DNA of 17,403 bases from Aquirhabdus sp. GTDB taxonomy: Bacteria; Pseudomonadota; Gammaproteobacteria; Pseudomonadales; Moraxellaceae. A program made the position numbers and the translations under genes. Location: positions 1-17,403 of the forward strand of contig JASLEL010000370.1 of NCBI GenBank assembly GCA_030151145.1. The letters are read 5' to 3'. The notes beneath the pieces were generated by a model. That model ran no database searches, was not told the origin of the DNA, and saw only the letters and a list, made by a program, of their open reading frames with translations. Positions 1 to 6,437 of this stretch are shown piece after piece (positions within the stretch are counted from its first letter, which is position 1; each line of letters opens with the position of its first letter).

Positions 1-501
1 CTACGCTACAGCCAGTTCCGTTTTCTGGAGCATGCACGGCAGTGGGCAGACTATGCCCAGTTCCTCTGGCATCGCGATGTCGTCAGCTATGATACGGGGC
101 AACAGCAGAATTTGCTGTTCCGCTGGTTTGGTATACGTTCCTCTGGTATGCAGATCGCACTGATGGCGGGACTGTTTATTGGTGTGCTGGGCGTGTGGGT
201 TGCTTTTTATCAGTGGCGTAGGCGGACGGTCTGGCATCCGCTGGATGCCCCCTTGATCCGCCTGTCAAAGCGACTGGAGCCGCTGGGTCTTGCCCGAGAG
301 TCGTCTGAGGGCATGCTGCACTGGATCGAGCGGCTGGGTCAGAGTGGGGATTGTGCCGCTCAGGCGGCTCATTTGGCAGAAGTTTATGGCGATCTGCGCT
401 ATGGTGCGTCTGTTGCTGCGTCATCGATACGGCAGCGAGAGTTTCATGCTGCCGTGCGGCAGTTGGGGCGAATCTTGCGTCGTACGCGGCTGACCGCCTA
501 A
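1..501 (+). CDS. TgpA-like transglutaminase, C-terminal part (5' end outside window)
   Basis: Frame 1 is open from the first base, so this is the last 166 residues of a longer protein. The start matches the end of the periplasmic transglutaminase region of TgpA-type proteins (DUF3488/transglutaminase/DUF4129): a Trp-rich stretch and then VSYDTGQQQNLLFRWFGI, corresponding to the family's 'W-x-YD-x-QQ' region. One hydrophobic membrane helix follows at about fragment residues 50-70 (MQIALMAGLFIGVLGVWVAF). A cytoplasmic DUF4129-like tail comes next, with a helical segment around WHPLDAPLIRLSKRLEPLGL. In Pseudomonas TgpA is an inner-membrane protein with a periplasmic transglutaminase domain and is important for viability. 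The catalytic Cys-His-Asp residues lie upstream of the window and cannot be checked. The gene ends at a TAA 66 bases before a strong stem-loop shared with the convergent gene. Family assignment is fairly secure; the exact substrate is unknown. Confidence 0.75.
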   Translation, partial: LRYSQFRFLEHARQWADYAQFLWHRDVVSYDTGQQQNLLFRWFGIRSSGMQIALMAGLFIGVLGVWVAFYQWRRRTVWHPLDAPLIRLSKRLEPLGLARESSEGMLHWIERLGQSGDCAAQAAHLAEVYGDLRYGASVAASSIRQREFHAAVRQLGRILRRTRLTA

Positions 502-567
502 GTTCATCTCGGTGTTCTGTCGCTTCGTTCAGGCAACTTAGCTAATAAGCTCAGTCCACTAAGGACC

Positions 568-608
568 CAATGATAAAGGCGATGAACCCGTCATCGCCTT
601 TATCATTG
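568..608. terminator. Bidirectional stem-loop terminator between convergent genes
   Basis: A perfect 18-bp inverted repeat, CAATGATAAAGGCGATGA (568-585) and its complement (591-608), surrounds a 5-base loop ACCCG. It lies between the stop of the TgpA-like gene (501) and the stop of the convergent binding-protein gene (629). The core GGCGATGA/TCATCGCC is GC-rich and flanked by AAA/TTT, so it can serve both strands. The T-run is short (TTTAT), so efficiency is uncertain. Confidence 0.75.
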
Positions 609-628
609 ATCAGTGATGAACGGATGAA

Positions 629-1879
629 TTATTCGTCCGTTAATGCACATTCATAATTGGTTGGGTCGAGCTGGCAGCGGATTTTTTTCAGGAAACCCAT
701 CATGCGCTTGTCGTAAAAACCATCCTTGGTCAGCGCGATGCGGGATTCACGCATGAGCTTGGTGTAGCCGGGTTTGTCACCAGCAGGCACCTCCATCCAG
801 TACTTCGGATCAATCGACTGTTCGGTCTCATTGATAAAGTCGTAGGCCAGTGGGGTTTGGGTCGCGGCGAACTCGCGGACCAATTGACCGACACCATCCG
901 GGAATTTACCGCGATGCATCATCATGACGCCAGTGAGCTGCATGATCGGGAAGCGGACAATCGCGCCCTTGATGCTGCCATCAGATGCTGTCATGCCTTT
1001 ATATAGCTCAAGCGGCTTAAAGATCAGCGCCGGTCCGCCCATGATATCGACCTGACCATTGTTGAATTTACCCGACAGCGTGGTCAGATCTACCGATACT
1101 GGTTGGGCACCAATCTGCTGGACCATCTTGGCTTCGGATTTGTCAAAGTCCATGACGGCGATTTTTTTGCCGGCGGCTTTGGCAAGGCTATTGATCTTGC
1201 GGTCGTTGACCATGATGTAGGCGGCGCCCATCGGGATCATGGCGACGATTTCATAGTCTTTGTTGACCATATATTGCGCGGCTTCAGGTCGCGACAGCAG
1301 CTGGATGGCCTGACTGAGGTGCTTGTAGGACGGAATGGCACCGATCGCATCCATACTGCCGATAAAGCTATTGTATTCTTTGGCGCGCAGGTTACTCATC
1401 GCAACGCCATCACATTGACCAGTCTTGAAGTCTTCAGAGGCGATCTGCTCGTTGGTATAGACGCGAAATTTGACATCGGTGCTGGCATGGCGCTTGGCTT
1501 TTTCGGATGCCATGTCGATATGCATGTCCATGGGGCCGGTCATGCTGATCTTGAGATCGACGCCGAGATTGCGCGCGATTTCGGTGAATTTAGGCAGCTC
1601 TTTCATGTAGCTCATGGCAAAGTCATAGCCTTTGCCCTTGGCCCCTTCTGGTGAGAAGACACAGAGGGTGACTTTGGAGGGGATATGCTCCCAGGTCTTG
1701 GGGTTGTCGATGAGTTTCTTGGCATGAGCAAAGACTTCAGACAGTTTTTGCAGGTCTTCTGTCGATGGGCCGTTGGCACCGAGCGGCTTCTCGCCATCTG
1801 GTGCGGCATAGCTGATCAGTGGTGTCGCGGTGAGTGACAGGCAGAGCAGGCCGGTGGCGATCCGGTGTATTGTTTTCAT
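629..1879 (-). CDS. Putative periplasmic solute-binding protein (TRAP DctP-like, orphan)
   Basis: The protein has 416 residues from the ATG at 1879. This start is chosen over an in-frame ATG 12 codons upstream because AAGGGA lies about 5 bases before it and because it begins a clean signal peptide (MKTIHRIATGLLCLSLTATP...SYAA, cleavage likely after YAA). The mature protein carries the alternating beta/alpha pattern of a type II periplasmic binding protein. Around residues 245-285 the KKIAVMDFDKSEAKMVQQ segment, followed by 'GAQPVSVDL...NGQVDIMGG', resembles the second lobe of DctP subunits. I associate this type with Acinetobacter proteins annotated 'putative solute-binding protein'. Four cysteines are visible (LCVF, GQCDG and a C-terminal pair near the last 15 residues). 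No transporter permease is nearby, so it may feed a distant transporter or act in sensing. The ligand is unknown. Confidence 0.7.
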   Translation of the reverse strand: MKTIHRIATGLLCLSLTATPLISYAAPDGEKPLGANGPSTEDLQKLSEVFAHAKKLIDNPKTWEHIPSKVTLCVFSPEGAKGKGYDFAMSYMKELPKFTEIARNLGVDLKISMTGPMDMHIDMASEKAKRHASTDVKFRVYTNEQIASEDFKTGQCDGVAMSNLRAKEYNSFIGSMDAIGAIPSYKHLSQAIQLLSRPEAAQYMVNKDYEIVAMIPMGAAYIMVNDRKINSLAKAAGKKIAVMDFDKSEAKMVQQIGAQPVSVDLTTLSGKFNNGQVDIMGGPALIFKPLELYKGMTASDGSIKGAIVRFPIMQLTGVMMMHRGKFPDGVGQLVREFAATQTPLAYDFINETEQSIDPKYWMEVPAGDKPGYTKLMRESRIALTKDGFYDKRMMGFLKKIRCQLDPTNYECALTDE

Positions 1880-2232
1880 AGCAGTCCCTTTATGCAAAAA
1901 CATGTGCAGGCACACATGGTGTAACTATTATCGATATCTATGGACGACACTGTCCTACATCGGAATGTAGCCAACCGCCCCTTCGAATGCTATTGCCTAA
2001 AAGACGCCCCGGATGGAATTCTTGGTCAAGACGCCATCGTTTGAGGTGAGGGATCGATATGATGTAGCGGAAATTGAGGCTGGCTTAAACGTGATTGTAG
2101 CTGGAGTTGGCTTGTTTCGGGAGGCATTTTTGACCATAGTCGGAGGGCAGTTGGTGCTGATCTCAGGCTCTTTGGTGTAAATGATGATAGGTCGTTGGCT
2201 GCAGGGGCGGTTGATGTATTGGGGGAAATGAT
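1880..2232. other. Gene-poor divergent intergenic region
   Basis: About 350 bases separate the divergent binding-protein gene and the dedA-rhodanese gene. The left 100 bases hold the promoter-like elements of the minus-strand gene. The rest contains one short plus-strand frame of 55 codons (2013-2180, MEFLVKTPSFEV...) without a Shine-Dalgarno sequence, and then a 16-codon frame (2181-2231) ending at the dedA start. Minus-strand frames across the region are compositionally unconvincing. I see no strong hairpin and no known RNA. Confidence 0.5.
1927..1956 (-). promoter_or_regulatory. Candidate promoter of the solute-binding protein gene with overlapping inverted repeat
   Basis: On the minus strand AGGACA (1956-1951) and GATAAT (1932-1927) are separated by 18 bases, about 48 bases before the ATG. 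The -35 edge overlaps the inverted repeat CTACAT-CGGA-ATGTAG (1955-1970), and a second short repeat GGAC...GTCC lies at 1942-1955. The boxes match the sigma70 consensus 4/6 and 5/6. The repeats could be an operator, which is inference. Confidence 0.35.
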
Positions 2233-3198
2233 GTGCAGACACTGATGGATATGCTGGGTCACTATGGCGAAATCGGTATTTTTGTCCTGGTGCTGTTGGT
2301 GCAGCTGGGGTTGCCCTTGCCGGTATTGCCGGTATTCCTGCTGTTAGGTTCACTTGCTGCTGATCAGCCGTTGCAGGGTCTGCTCTGGCTGATGTTGGCG
2401 ATGCTTGGATCGCTGATCGGGGACTATGCATGGTTTTATGCCGGGCGACGGTATGGGCACCGGATCCTGCATCTGCTGTGCCGCGTCTCTTTGTCGCCGG
2501 ATATCTGTGTGCGACAGAGCGAAGGTCATTTTACACGCTATGGGATGCTGACGCTGGTCGTGGCCAAATTTATTCCGGGATTAGCGATGGTAGCGCCGCC
2601 GCTTGCTGGCGTGTTGGGTCTGCGTGTGCTGAGTTTTGTGCTATTCAGTGCGTTGGCGGCGTTCTGCTGGGCGGGCATATGGTTGTTGGTGGGTGCGGTA
2701 TTTGCTGATCATATTACGCATATACTCAGGTTGGTGGCGGATGTCGGGCAGATTGCCGTGCTGGGATTTGCATTACTTTTGACAATCTATATTGTCTTTT
2801 TGTGGTGGCGGCGTTATCGTTTACGGGCGGCAACGTTGCATCAGCGGATTGAGGTCACAGAATTGCTGGCGCTGATTCAGGCGGGTGAGCCTGTGTGGTT
2901 GCTGGATGTGCGCTCATCTTTGGTACAATCTGTACATCCCGAACATCTGCCGGATGCGCGTCTGATCCAGATGACGGATCTGCAGCAGCATCGCATCAGC
3001 ATCCCGGCGGATATCCGGGTCGTGACCTACTGTTCCTGTCCGAATGATGTCAGTGCCCTGCAAGCGGCGACGCTGCTTCGGCAACAGGGGGTGATCTGGG
3101 TGAAAGCGCTGCATGGCGGCATCAATGCGTGGCAGGATGCTGGCTTACCGCTGGTCGGTCTTGCACCAGATTTGACCGCGGCCCCGGGCGTGCTGTGA
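2233..3198 (+). CDS. DedA family membrane protein fused to a rhodanese domain
   Basis: The 321-residue protein starts at GTG 2233, preceded by GGGGGA about 6 bases away; ATG at 2245 or 2251 are alternatives. Residues 1-195 form a DedA/SNARE-associated (PF09335) inner-membrane domain with hydrophobic segments at about 13-40, 48-70, 105-130, 134-158 and 172-192. The two family motifs are visible: IGDYAWFYAGRRYG (62-75) and AKFIPGLAMVAPPLAG (111-126), where the usual F-x-R-F-x-P-x-R carries Lys and Met. Residues 205-310 form a rhodanese domain with LLDVR (223-227), active-site segment YCSCPND (266-272) with Cys267 and Cys269, and HGGINAW (294-300). DedA proteins act in membrane homeostasis and lipid or proton transport; the rhodanese may move sulfur or act as a redox sensor at the inner face. 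This fusion occurs in other bacteria. The upstream gene is divergent, so it probably has its own promoter. Confidence 0.88.
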   Translation: MQTLMDMLGHYGEIGIFVLVLLVQLGLPLPVLPVFLLLGSLAADQPLQGLLWLMLAMLGSLIGDYAWFYAGRRYGHRILHLLCRVSLSPDICVRQSEGHFTRYGMLTLVVAKFIPGLAMVAPPLAGVLGLRVLSFVLFSALAAFCWAGIWLLVGAVFADHITHILRLVADVGQIAVLGFALLLTIYIVFLWWRRYRLRAATLHQRIEVTELLALIQAGEPVWLLDVRSSLVQSVHPEHLPDARLIQMTDLQQHRISIPADIRVVTYCSCPNDVSALQAATLLRQQGVIWVKALHGGINAWQDAGLPLVGLAPDLTAAPGVL

Positions 3199-3217
3199 AT
3201 TTTCCCGCGATTTTGAG

Positions 3218-3231
3218 ATACTGGTCAGTAT
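3218..3231 (+). repeat. Short inverted repeat after dedA-rhodanese
   Basis: ATACTG-GT-CAGTAT forms a 6-bp palindrome 20 bases after the dedA stop and is followed by TTTTAT. It could act as a weak terminator (5-bp stem, GGTC loop) or as an operator at the start of the pilZ leader. A poor promoter-like pair TTGAGA (3213) and TATGGT (3234), 15 bases apart, overlaps it. Confidence 0.3.
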
Positions 3232-3247
3232 TTTATGGTTAAATGTA

Positions 3248-3366
3248 GCGGAGCTTTTAGAAAAAGGTCTCCGCACCCGTTTCGGGCGTAGTCCGTTTTA
3301 GTGTCGATCTGACAAAGGCTGAATCTGGTGAAAGCATCAGGATTCGGCGAAACCTGAGAGTCAGGT
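3248..3366 (+). other. Multi-hairpin leader upstream of pilZ (possible structured 5' UTR or small RNA)
   Basis: Four helices follow each other. (1) 3248-3274: GCGGAG CTTTT AGA AAAAG GT CTCCGC, 11 bp with a 2-base bulge. (2) 3276-3286: CCCG TTT CGGG. (3) 3318-3348: GGTGAAAGCATC-type hairpin, 13 pairs (two G-U) with one bulged G and loop AAAG. (4) 3352-3366: ACCTGA GAG TCAGGT, perfect 6 bp. The pilZ Shine-Dalgarno begins 17 bases after the last helix. Chance seldom gives this density of stems, but I match it to no known riboswitch; the c-di-GMP (GEMM) and TPP conserved cores were looked for and are absent. It may control pilZ expression or be an independent transcript. Confidence 0.45.
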
Positions 3367-3395
3367 CAAGGTGAGTTGAGCAAAGGAGTGTCTGT

Positions 3396-3740
3396 ATGCT
3401 GCCATCACGTGCAGGCGGGGTCATCAGTTATCCCATGCCGGATTTGCAGACCCTGTATAGCAGTTATCTGTCATTTGTACAGGGGGGTGCATTGTTTATC
3501 CCGAGTAACCGTAATTACCCGCTCGGTGAGCAGGTATTTGTGGTGGTGACGCTGCCCGAGTCGTCTGACCGTATCCCACTGACGGGCAAAGTGGTCTGGG
3601 TGACGCATCGTTCGCAAGGGATCCGTCCCGCCGGCTTTGGTGTGAGTCTGGATGGTGAAGAGGGCGCAAGACTCAAGGTCACGATCGAAAAAATGCTCAC
3701 CGGGCTGATCACGCAAGAGAAGCCAACGTTTACGCTGTAG
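3396..3740 (+). CDS. pilZ: Type IV pilus assembly protein PilZ
   Basis: The 114-residue PilZ-domain protein starts at ATG 3396 with AAAGGAG 7 bases upstream. It has the family length (about 115-120) and the characteristic ending EKPTFTL. The hydrophobic strands GGALFIPS, EQVFVVVTLP and KVVWVTH match the beta barrel. The arginine-rich and D/N-x-S-x-x-G c-di-GMP binding motifs of canonical PilZ domains are absent, as in true PilZ, which does not bind the nucleotide. In Pseudomonas and Xanthomonas PilZ works in the cytoplasm with PilB and FimX to permit type IV pilus extension. In P. aeruginosa it lies between holB and a tatD gene; here tatD follows but holB is replaced upstream by the dedA-rhodanese gene. 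A long structured leader precedes it. Confidence 0.9.
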   Translation: MLPSRAGGVISYPMPDLQTLYSSYLSFVQGGALFIPSNRNYPLGEQVFVVVTLPESSDRIPLTGKVVWVTHRSQGIRPAGFGVSLDGEEGARLKVTIEKMLTGLITQEKPTFTL

Positions 3741-3751
3741 TGATGCCGTGG

Positions 3752-3778
3752 TTGCATAAGGTATATGTTGCAATAAGG
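3752..3778 (+). repeat. Short direct repeat between pilZ and tatD
   Basis: TTGCATAAGG (3752) recurs as TTGCAATAAGG (3768), a 16-base offset, in the 102-base gap between pilZ and the TatD gene. It could be a binding site on one face of the helix or chance. No clear promoter boxes surround it. Confidence 0.25.
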
Positions 3779-3842
3779 GCTGACGTGATGACAGGGCATA
3801 GTGCACTGCATGCATCGAAGTCATGATAAGGAATTGTGGTCT

Positions 3843-4634
3843 GTGTATATTGATTCGCATTGCCATCTGAACCGTCTGGATCTGACACGCTATGACGGCT
3901 CACTGGATCGCGCGCTGGATGCGGCACGTCATGCGGGTGTCTCTCGCTTTCTGGCCGTGTCGGTTGATCTGAGTGACTACGAGGGGTTGCTTGCGATTGC
4001 TGAGCAGCATGCTGATGTCGGGATCAGCGTGGGTGCGCATCCGTGTGAAGACGGCCCGCAGCTTGAGCTTGCGACGGTCGATGCACTGGTCAGTCGCGCA
4101 GGACACCCCAAGGTTTGGGCCATCGGCGAGACTGGGCTGGATTATTTTCACAGTACCGATTATGTGAGCGCGCAGCGGGAATCATTTGTACGGCATCTGG
4201 CTGCTGCACGGATCGTGGGTAAGCCTGTGATCGTGCATACGCGTGCGGCGCGTGCCGATACGGTTGCTGTACTGCGTGAACATGCGGCGGATGGCCGTAT
4301 TCATGGTGTTTTGCACTGCTTCACGGAGGACTGGGCGACGGCGGAAGCTGCGCTGGCTCTGGGGATGTATATTTCGTTTTCCGGCATTGTGACTTTTAAA
4401 AACGCGCAAGAGCTGCGTGATGTGGCAATGCGGGTACCGCTGGATCGCCTCTTGATCGAGACCGACAGCCCATATCTGGCACCGATGCCCTACCGGGGTA
4501 AATCCAACGAGCCGCTGTATCTGCCGCATGTGGCACAACTGCTGGCGGATCTGCATCAGATGCCGGTTGAGCGGATGGCTGAGGTGACCACCATGAATTT
4601 TGAGCGCATGCTGGCGGATGCGAAGCTCACCTAG
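3843..4634 (+). CDS. TatD family metal-dependent hydrolase (YcfH type)
   Basis: The 263-residue protein starts at GTG 3843, giving MYIDSHCHL, the usual N-terminus of the family; AAGGA lies 10 bases upstream. The upstream in-frame ATG at 3801 would add 14 unconserved residues. Metal ligands of the TIM-barrel are all present: H6 and H8 (HCH), E96 in IGETGLDY, H132 in VIVHTRAA, H158 in GVLHCFT and D208 in LIETDSPYLAP. The length equals that of E. coli YcfH/TatD. TatD proteins are cytoplasmic metal-dependent nucleases or deacylases; for this branch DNase and D-aminoacyl-tRNA deacylase activities have been described. The gene lies directly after pilZ, as in Pseudomonas, and was probably co-transcribed with it. 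The substrate here cannot be read from the sequence. Confidence 0.92.
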   Translation: MYIDSHCHLNRLDLTRYDGSLDRALDAARHAGVSRFLAVSVDLSDYEGLLAIAEQHADVGISVGAHPCEDGPQLELATVDALVSRAGHPKVWAIGETGLDYFHSTDYVSAQRESFVRHLAAARIVGKPVIVHTRAARADTVAVLREHAADGRIHGVLHCFTEDWATAEAALALGMYISFSGIVTFKNAQELRDVAMRVPLDRLLIETDSPYLAPMPYRGKSNEPLYLPHVAQLLADLHQMPVERMAEVTTMNFERMLADAKLT

Positions 4635-4698
4635 ACCATAGGCTGGATGCTTCATACTCTTGGACGGTAAGCTCACCGAATTTTAAACGCAGGATTGA

Positions 4699-5337
4699 AT
4701 GGTCATGAGTTCAGAACGTCAGTCAGACCGGCATGCGCAGTTTTTGGCGCGGGAAACCCAGATTTTTGATATGGCCGAACAATTGCTGCTGGATGCAGGT
4801 GAAAGCGGCATGACGCTGGATACGCTGGCGCTGCATCTGGATTTGGCGAAAGGCACGCTCTATAAGCATTTTCAGAGTAAAGACGAGCTGTATCTGCATC
4901 TGATCATCCGTCATGAGCAAACCCTGCTGGATGTGCTGATGGATTCGACTGGCGTGTTTGAAGAGCTTCTGGTGCAGTATATGCAGCATCATCTGGATCA
5001 TCCACAGCGGACGGCGCTCTTGCATCAGTTGGAGGAGCGTCTGGCGGCCAGTACCGGACTAAACAGCCTGTTTGCGCGTCTGTATCAGATTCGCAAGCAG
5101 CGTCTGCGCCGGATCGTGCCCTTGACTGCTGCACATCTGGACAAGATCCACAGCCGCCTGACCACCCGTGATTATTTGGCGGCGATCTGGGCCGTAACCC
5201 AAGGTGGCGCTGCGATCCTGAATTCCAGCTTCTATCAGCGTTATCTGGGGGAGCGCGAAACGCTCAAGATGGTTTTTATCGAGCAAATGCTGTCATTGCC
5301 TTATCCTGAGTCAGCGCATTCACCAGTGTCGGCCTAA
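4699..5337 (+). CDS. TetR/AcrR family transcriptional regulator
   Basis: The 212-residue protein starts at ATG 4699 (AGGA 4 bases upstream) or possibly ATG 4705. The N-terminal helix-turn-helix is clear: MTLDTLALHLDLAKGTLYKHF at residues 38-58, followed by SKDELY, the standard TetR signature. Residues 75-205 form a helical ligand or dimer domain with no similarity I can name. It lies 64 bases after the TatD gene and about 100 bases before gspH, all on the same strand. The gap before gspH contains TGTCA-TCAT-TGACA and TTGAC-AC-GTCAA repeats that could be its operator. Regulation of gspHIJK by this protein is inference. I do not recognise its ligand or the exact subfamily. Confidence 0.88.
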   Translation: MVMSSERQSDRHAQFLARETQIFDMAEQLLLDAGESGMTLDTLALHLDLAKGTLYKHFQSKDELYLHLIIRHEQTLLDVLMDSTGVFEELLVQYMQHHLDHPQRTALLHQLEERLAASTGLNSLFARLYQIRKQRLRRIVPLTAAHLDKIHSRLTTRDYLAAIWAVTQGGAAILNSSFYQRYLGERETLKMVFIEQMLSLPYPESAHSPVSA

Positions 5338-5363
5338 TGGCGGATGTATGAGAATCATTCAAT

Positions 5364-5386
5364 TTGTCATCATTGACACGTCAAAT
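5364..5386. promoter_or_regulatory. Overlapping palindromes upstream of gspH (candidate operator/promoter)
   Basis: Between tetR and gspH lie TGTCA-TCAT-TGACA (5365-5378) and TTGAC-AC-GTCAA (5373-5384), sharing the TTGACA that would also be a perfect -35 box. No good -10 is found at 16-18 bases (GCTGTG or CTGTGT). The arrangement suits a regulator site over a promoter, possibly for the neighbouring TetR protein. Confidence 0.35.
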
Positions 5387-5439
5387 CCCGCTAAGCTGTG
5401 TCACCCTATAGCGACTTCATGAGATTCGAGTTCCCGTGC

Positions 5440-6018
5440 ATGATTGATCATCACGATACCCATACCAGACCGGTAGAGGCCGGCTTTACCTTGATCGAGG
5501 TGATGCTGGTGGTATTGCTCGCCGGGATATTTGCCGTGATGGTCAGCTTGAGTGTGGGTGGCAGCGAAGTGCGTAAAGCCATGCAGGAACGCGAACAATT
5601 GGCTGATTCTCTGGCGATGATCCGCCTTGAGTCCGCCGATCAGGGACGGATGCTGGGGTTGGTGGCGGTCGATGAAACGTCGTCTGATCCGGCGCGCTAT
5701 GCGGTGGTTGAGTATGATCCGACGGCAAGTACCAAAGATCAGCGCTGGCATCTGGCAAGCGATTTTAAGCCGCATGACCTGCCGCATGGTATGGGGCTGA
5801 TCATCAACCGTGATGATACCGCCATGAATGCTCAAGAGTCGCAAGCCCTTGAGCAACTGAAGAGTGACTCGGTACTCAGCCCGGACATCCTCTGGTATGG
5901 CAATGGCGAGGCGACTCCGGGACGTCTGCAATTGATTCTGGCAGGACAGCCTGTCGGCGATGCGTTAGCGCTGACCAGTATTGGACTGGTTGAAGGACAG
6001 GGAGGGGCCAGCAAGTGA
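5440..6018 (+). CDS. gspH: Type II secretion system minor pseudopilin GspH
   Basis: The protein has 192 residues if translation starts at ATG 5440. In-frame GTG 5398 and ATG 5419 are possible, and none has a good Shine-Dalgarno. It carries a type III (prepilin) signal: charged leader ending in RPVEAG, cleavage G15/F16, then FTLIEVMLVVLLAGIF with the conserved Glu at mature position 5. A long alpha-helix (EVRKAMQEREQLADSLAMIRLES) and a beta-rich globular part follow, as in GspH/XcpU. The prepilin peptidase PilD/GspO would process it; it then joins the periplasmic pseudopilus that pushes folded proteins through the outer-membrane secretin. Its stop overlaps the gspI start by four bases (GTGA), so the two are translationally coupled. 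Being first in gspHIJK supports H rather than another minor pilin. Confidence 0.88.
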   Translation: MIDHHDTHTRPVEAGFTLIEVMLVVLLAGIFAVMVSLSVGGSEVRKAMQEREQLADSLAMIRLESADQGRMLGLVAVDETSSDPARYAVVEYDPTASTKDQRWHLASDFKPHDLPHGMGLIINRDDTAMNAQESQALEQLKSDSVLSPDILWYGNGEATPGRLQLILAGQPVGDALALTSIGLVEGQGGASK

Positions 6019-6437
6019 AATTGCCGGTAACCATGCGGAGCATTCAGCGGATGCCATCACAGTCGCAAGCGGGATTCACTCTGATTGAGGTCATGGTGGC
6101 GCTGGCGATTTTTGCGGTTGCTGCCATCATGCTGACCAAGGCCGGGATTAGCTATGCCAATGCACTGCAGGGCTTGCAGGCCCGTACGCTGGCGCACTTT
6201 GTACTCATGAACGAAGCGGCCAATATCCGGGTGACGCAGGCTTGGCTGGATGGTAGCGGCGAACACAATGTCGATGAGCAAGGCGGTCACTGGCAGATCA
6301 CAAGTCAGGCCTATTCGATTGCCGGGACGGATCGGGTTCGTCGTGTAGTGTTGTCTGCTGCGCCGATCAATCCGGATACGGATAAGCCGGGTGAAGCGGT
6401 GAGCACACTAACGATTTTTATTCAACGGCCAGCCTAA
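6015..6437 (+). CDS. gspI: Type II secretion system minor pseudopilin GspI
   Basis: The 140-residue protein starts at GTG 6015 inside the GTGA overlap with gspH, with GGAGGGG about 7 bases upstream. Prepilin signal: MKLPVTMRSI...SQSQAG cut before FTLIEVMVALAIFAVAA (G20/F21), with mature Glu5. The VMVALAIFA hydrophobic helix and short size are typical of GspI (XcpV). The central motif LAHFVLMNEAANIR matches the family's 'A-x-x-[IV]-A-x-N' region. GspI is the core of the pseudopilus tip, binding GspJ and GspK in the inner membrane and periplasm. Its TAA overlaps the gspJ ATG by one base (TAATG). Nothing is missing. Confidence 0.92.
   Translation: MKLPVTMRSIQRMPSQSQAGFTLIEVMVALAIFAVAAIMLTKAGISYANALQGLQARTLAHFVLMNEAANIRVTQAWLDGSGEHNVDEQGGHWQITSQAYSIAGTDRVRRVVLSAAPINPDTDKPGEAVSTLTIFIQRPA

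Noticed and set aside
1103..1654. Plus-strand 183-codon frame inside the binding-protein gene
   Set aside because: It is the antisense frame of a well-supported secreted protein; its Gly/His/Asp/Phe-rich composition is typical of such shadows.
1997..2431. Minus-strand 144-codon frame overlapping the dedA start
   Set aside because: Pro/Ala/Ser-rich translation with no family pattern, overlapping the 5' end of a clear DedA gene on the other strand.
3248..3366. c-di-GMP (GEMM) or TPP riboswitch in front of pilZ
   Set aside because: The conserved cores of these classes are not present, even though CCTGAG and GAAA-like pieces occur.
4623..4677. Repeated AAGCTCACC at the end of tatD and before tetR
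   Set aside because: Nine bases, two copies, one of them inside coding sequence; no palindrome or promoter context, so chance is likely.
5349..5363. Fur-box-like sequence TGAGAATCATTCAAT before gspH
   Set aside because: The left half matches the 7-1-7 Fur pattern well (6/7) but the right half only 3/7, and nothing links the operon to iron.
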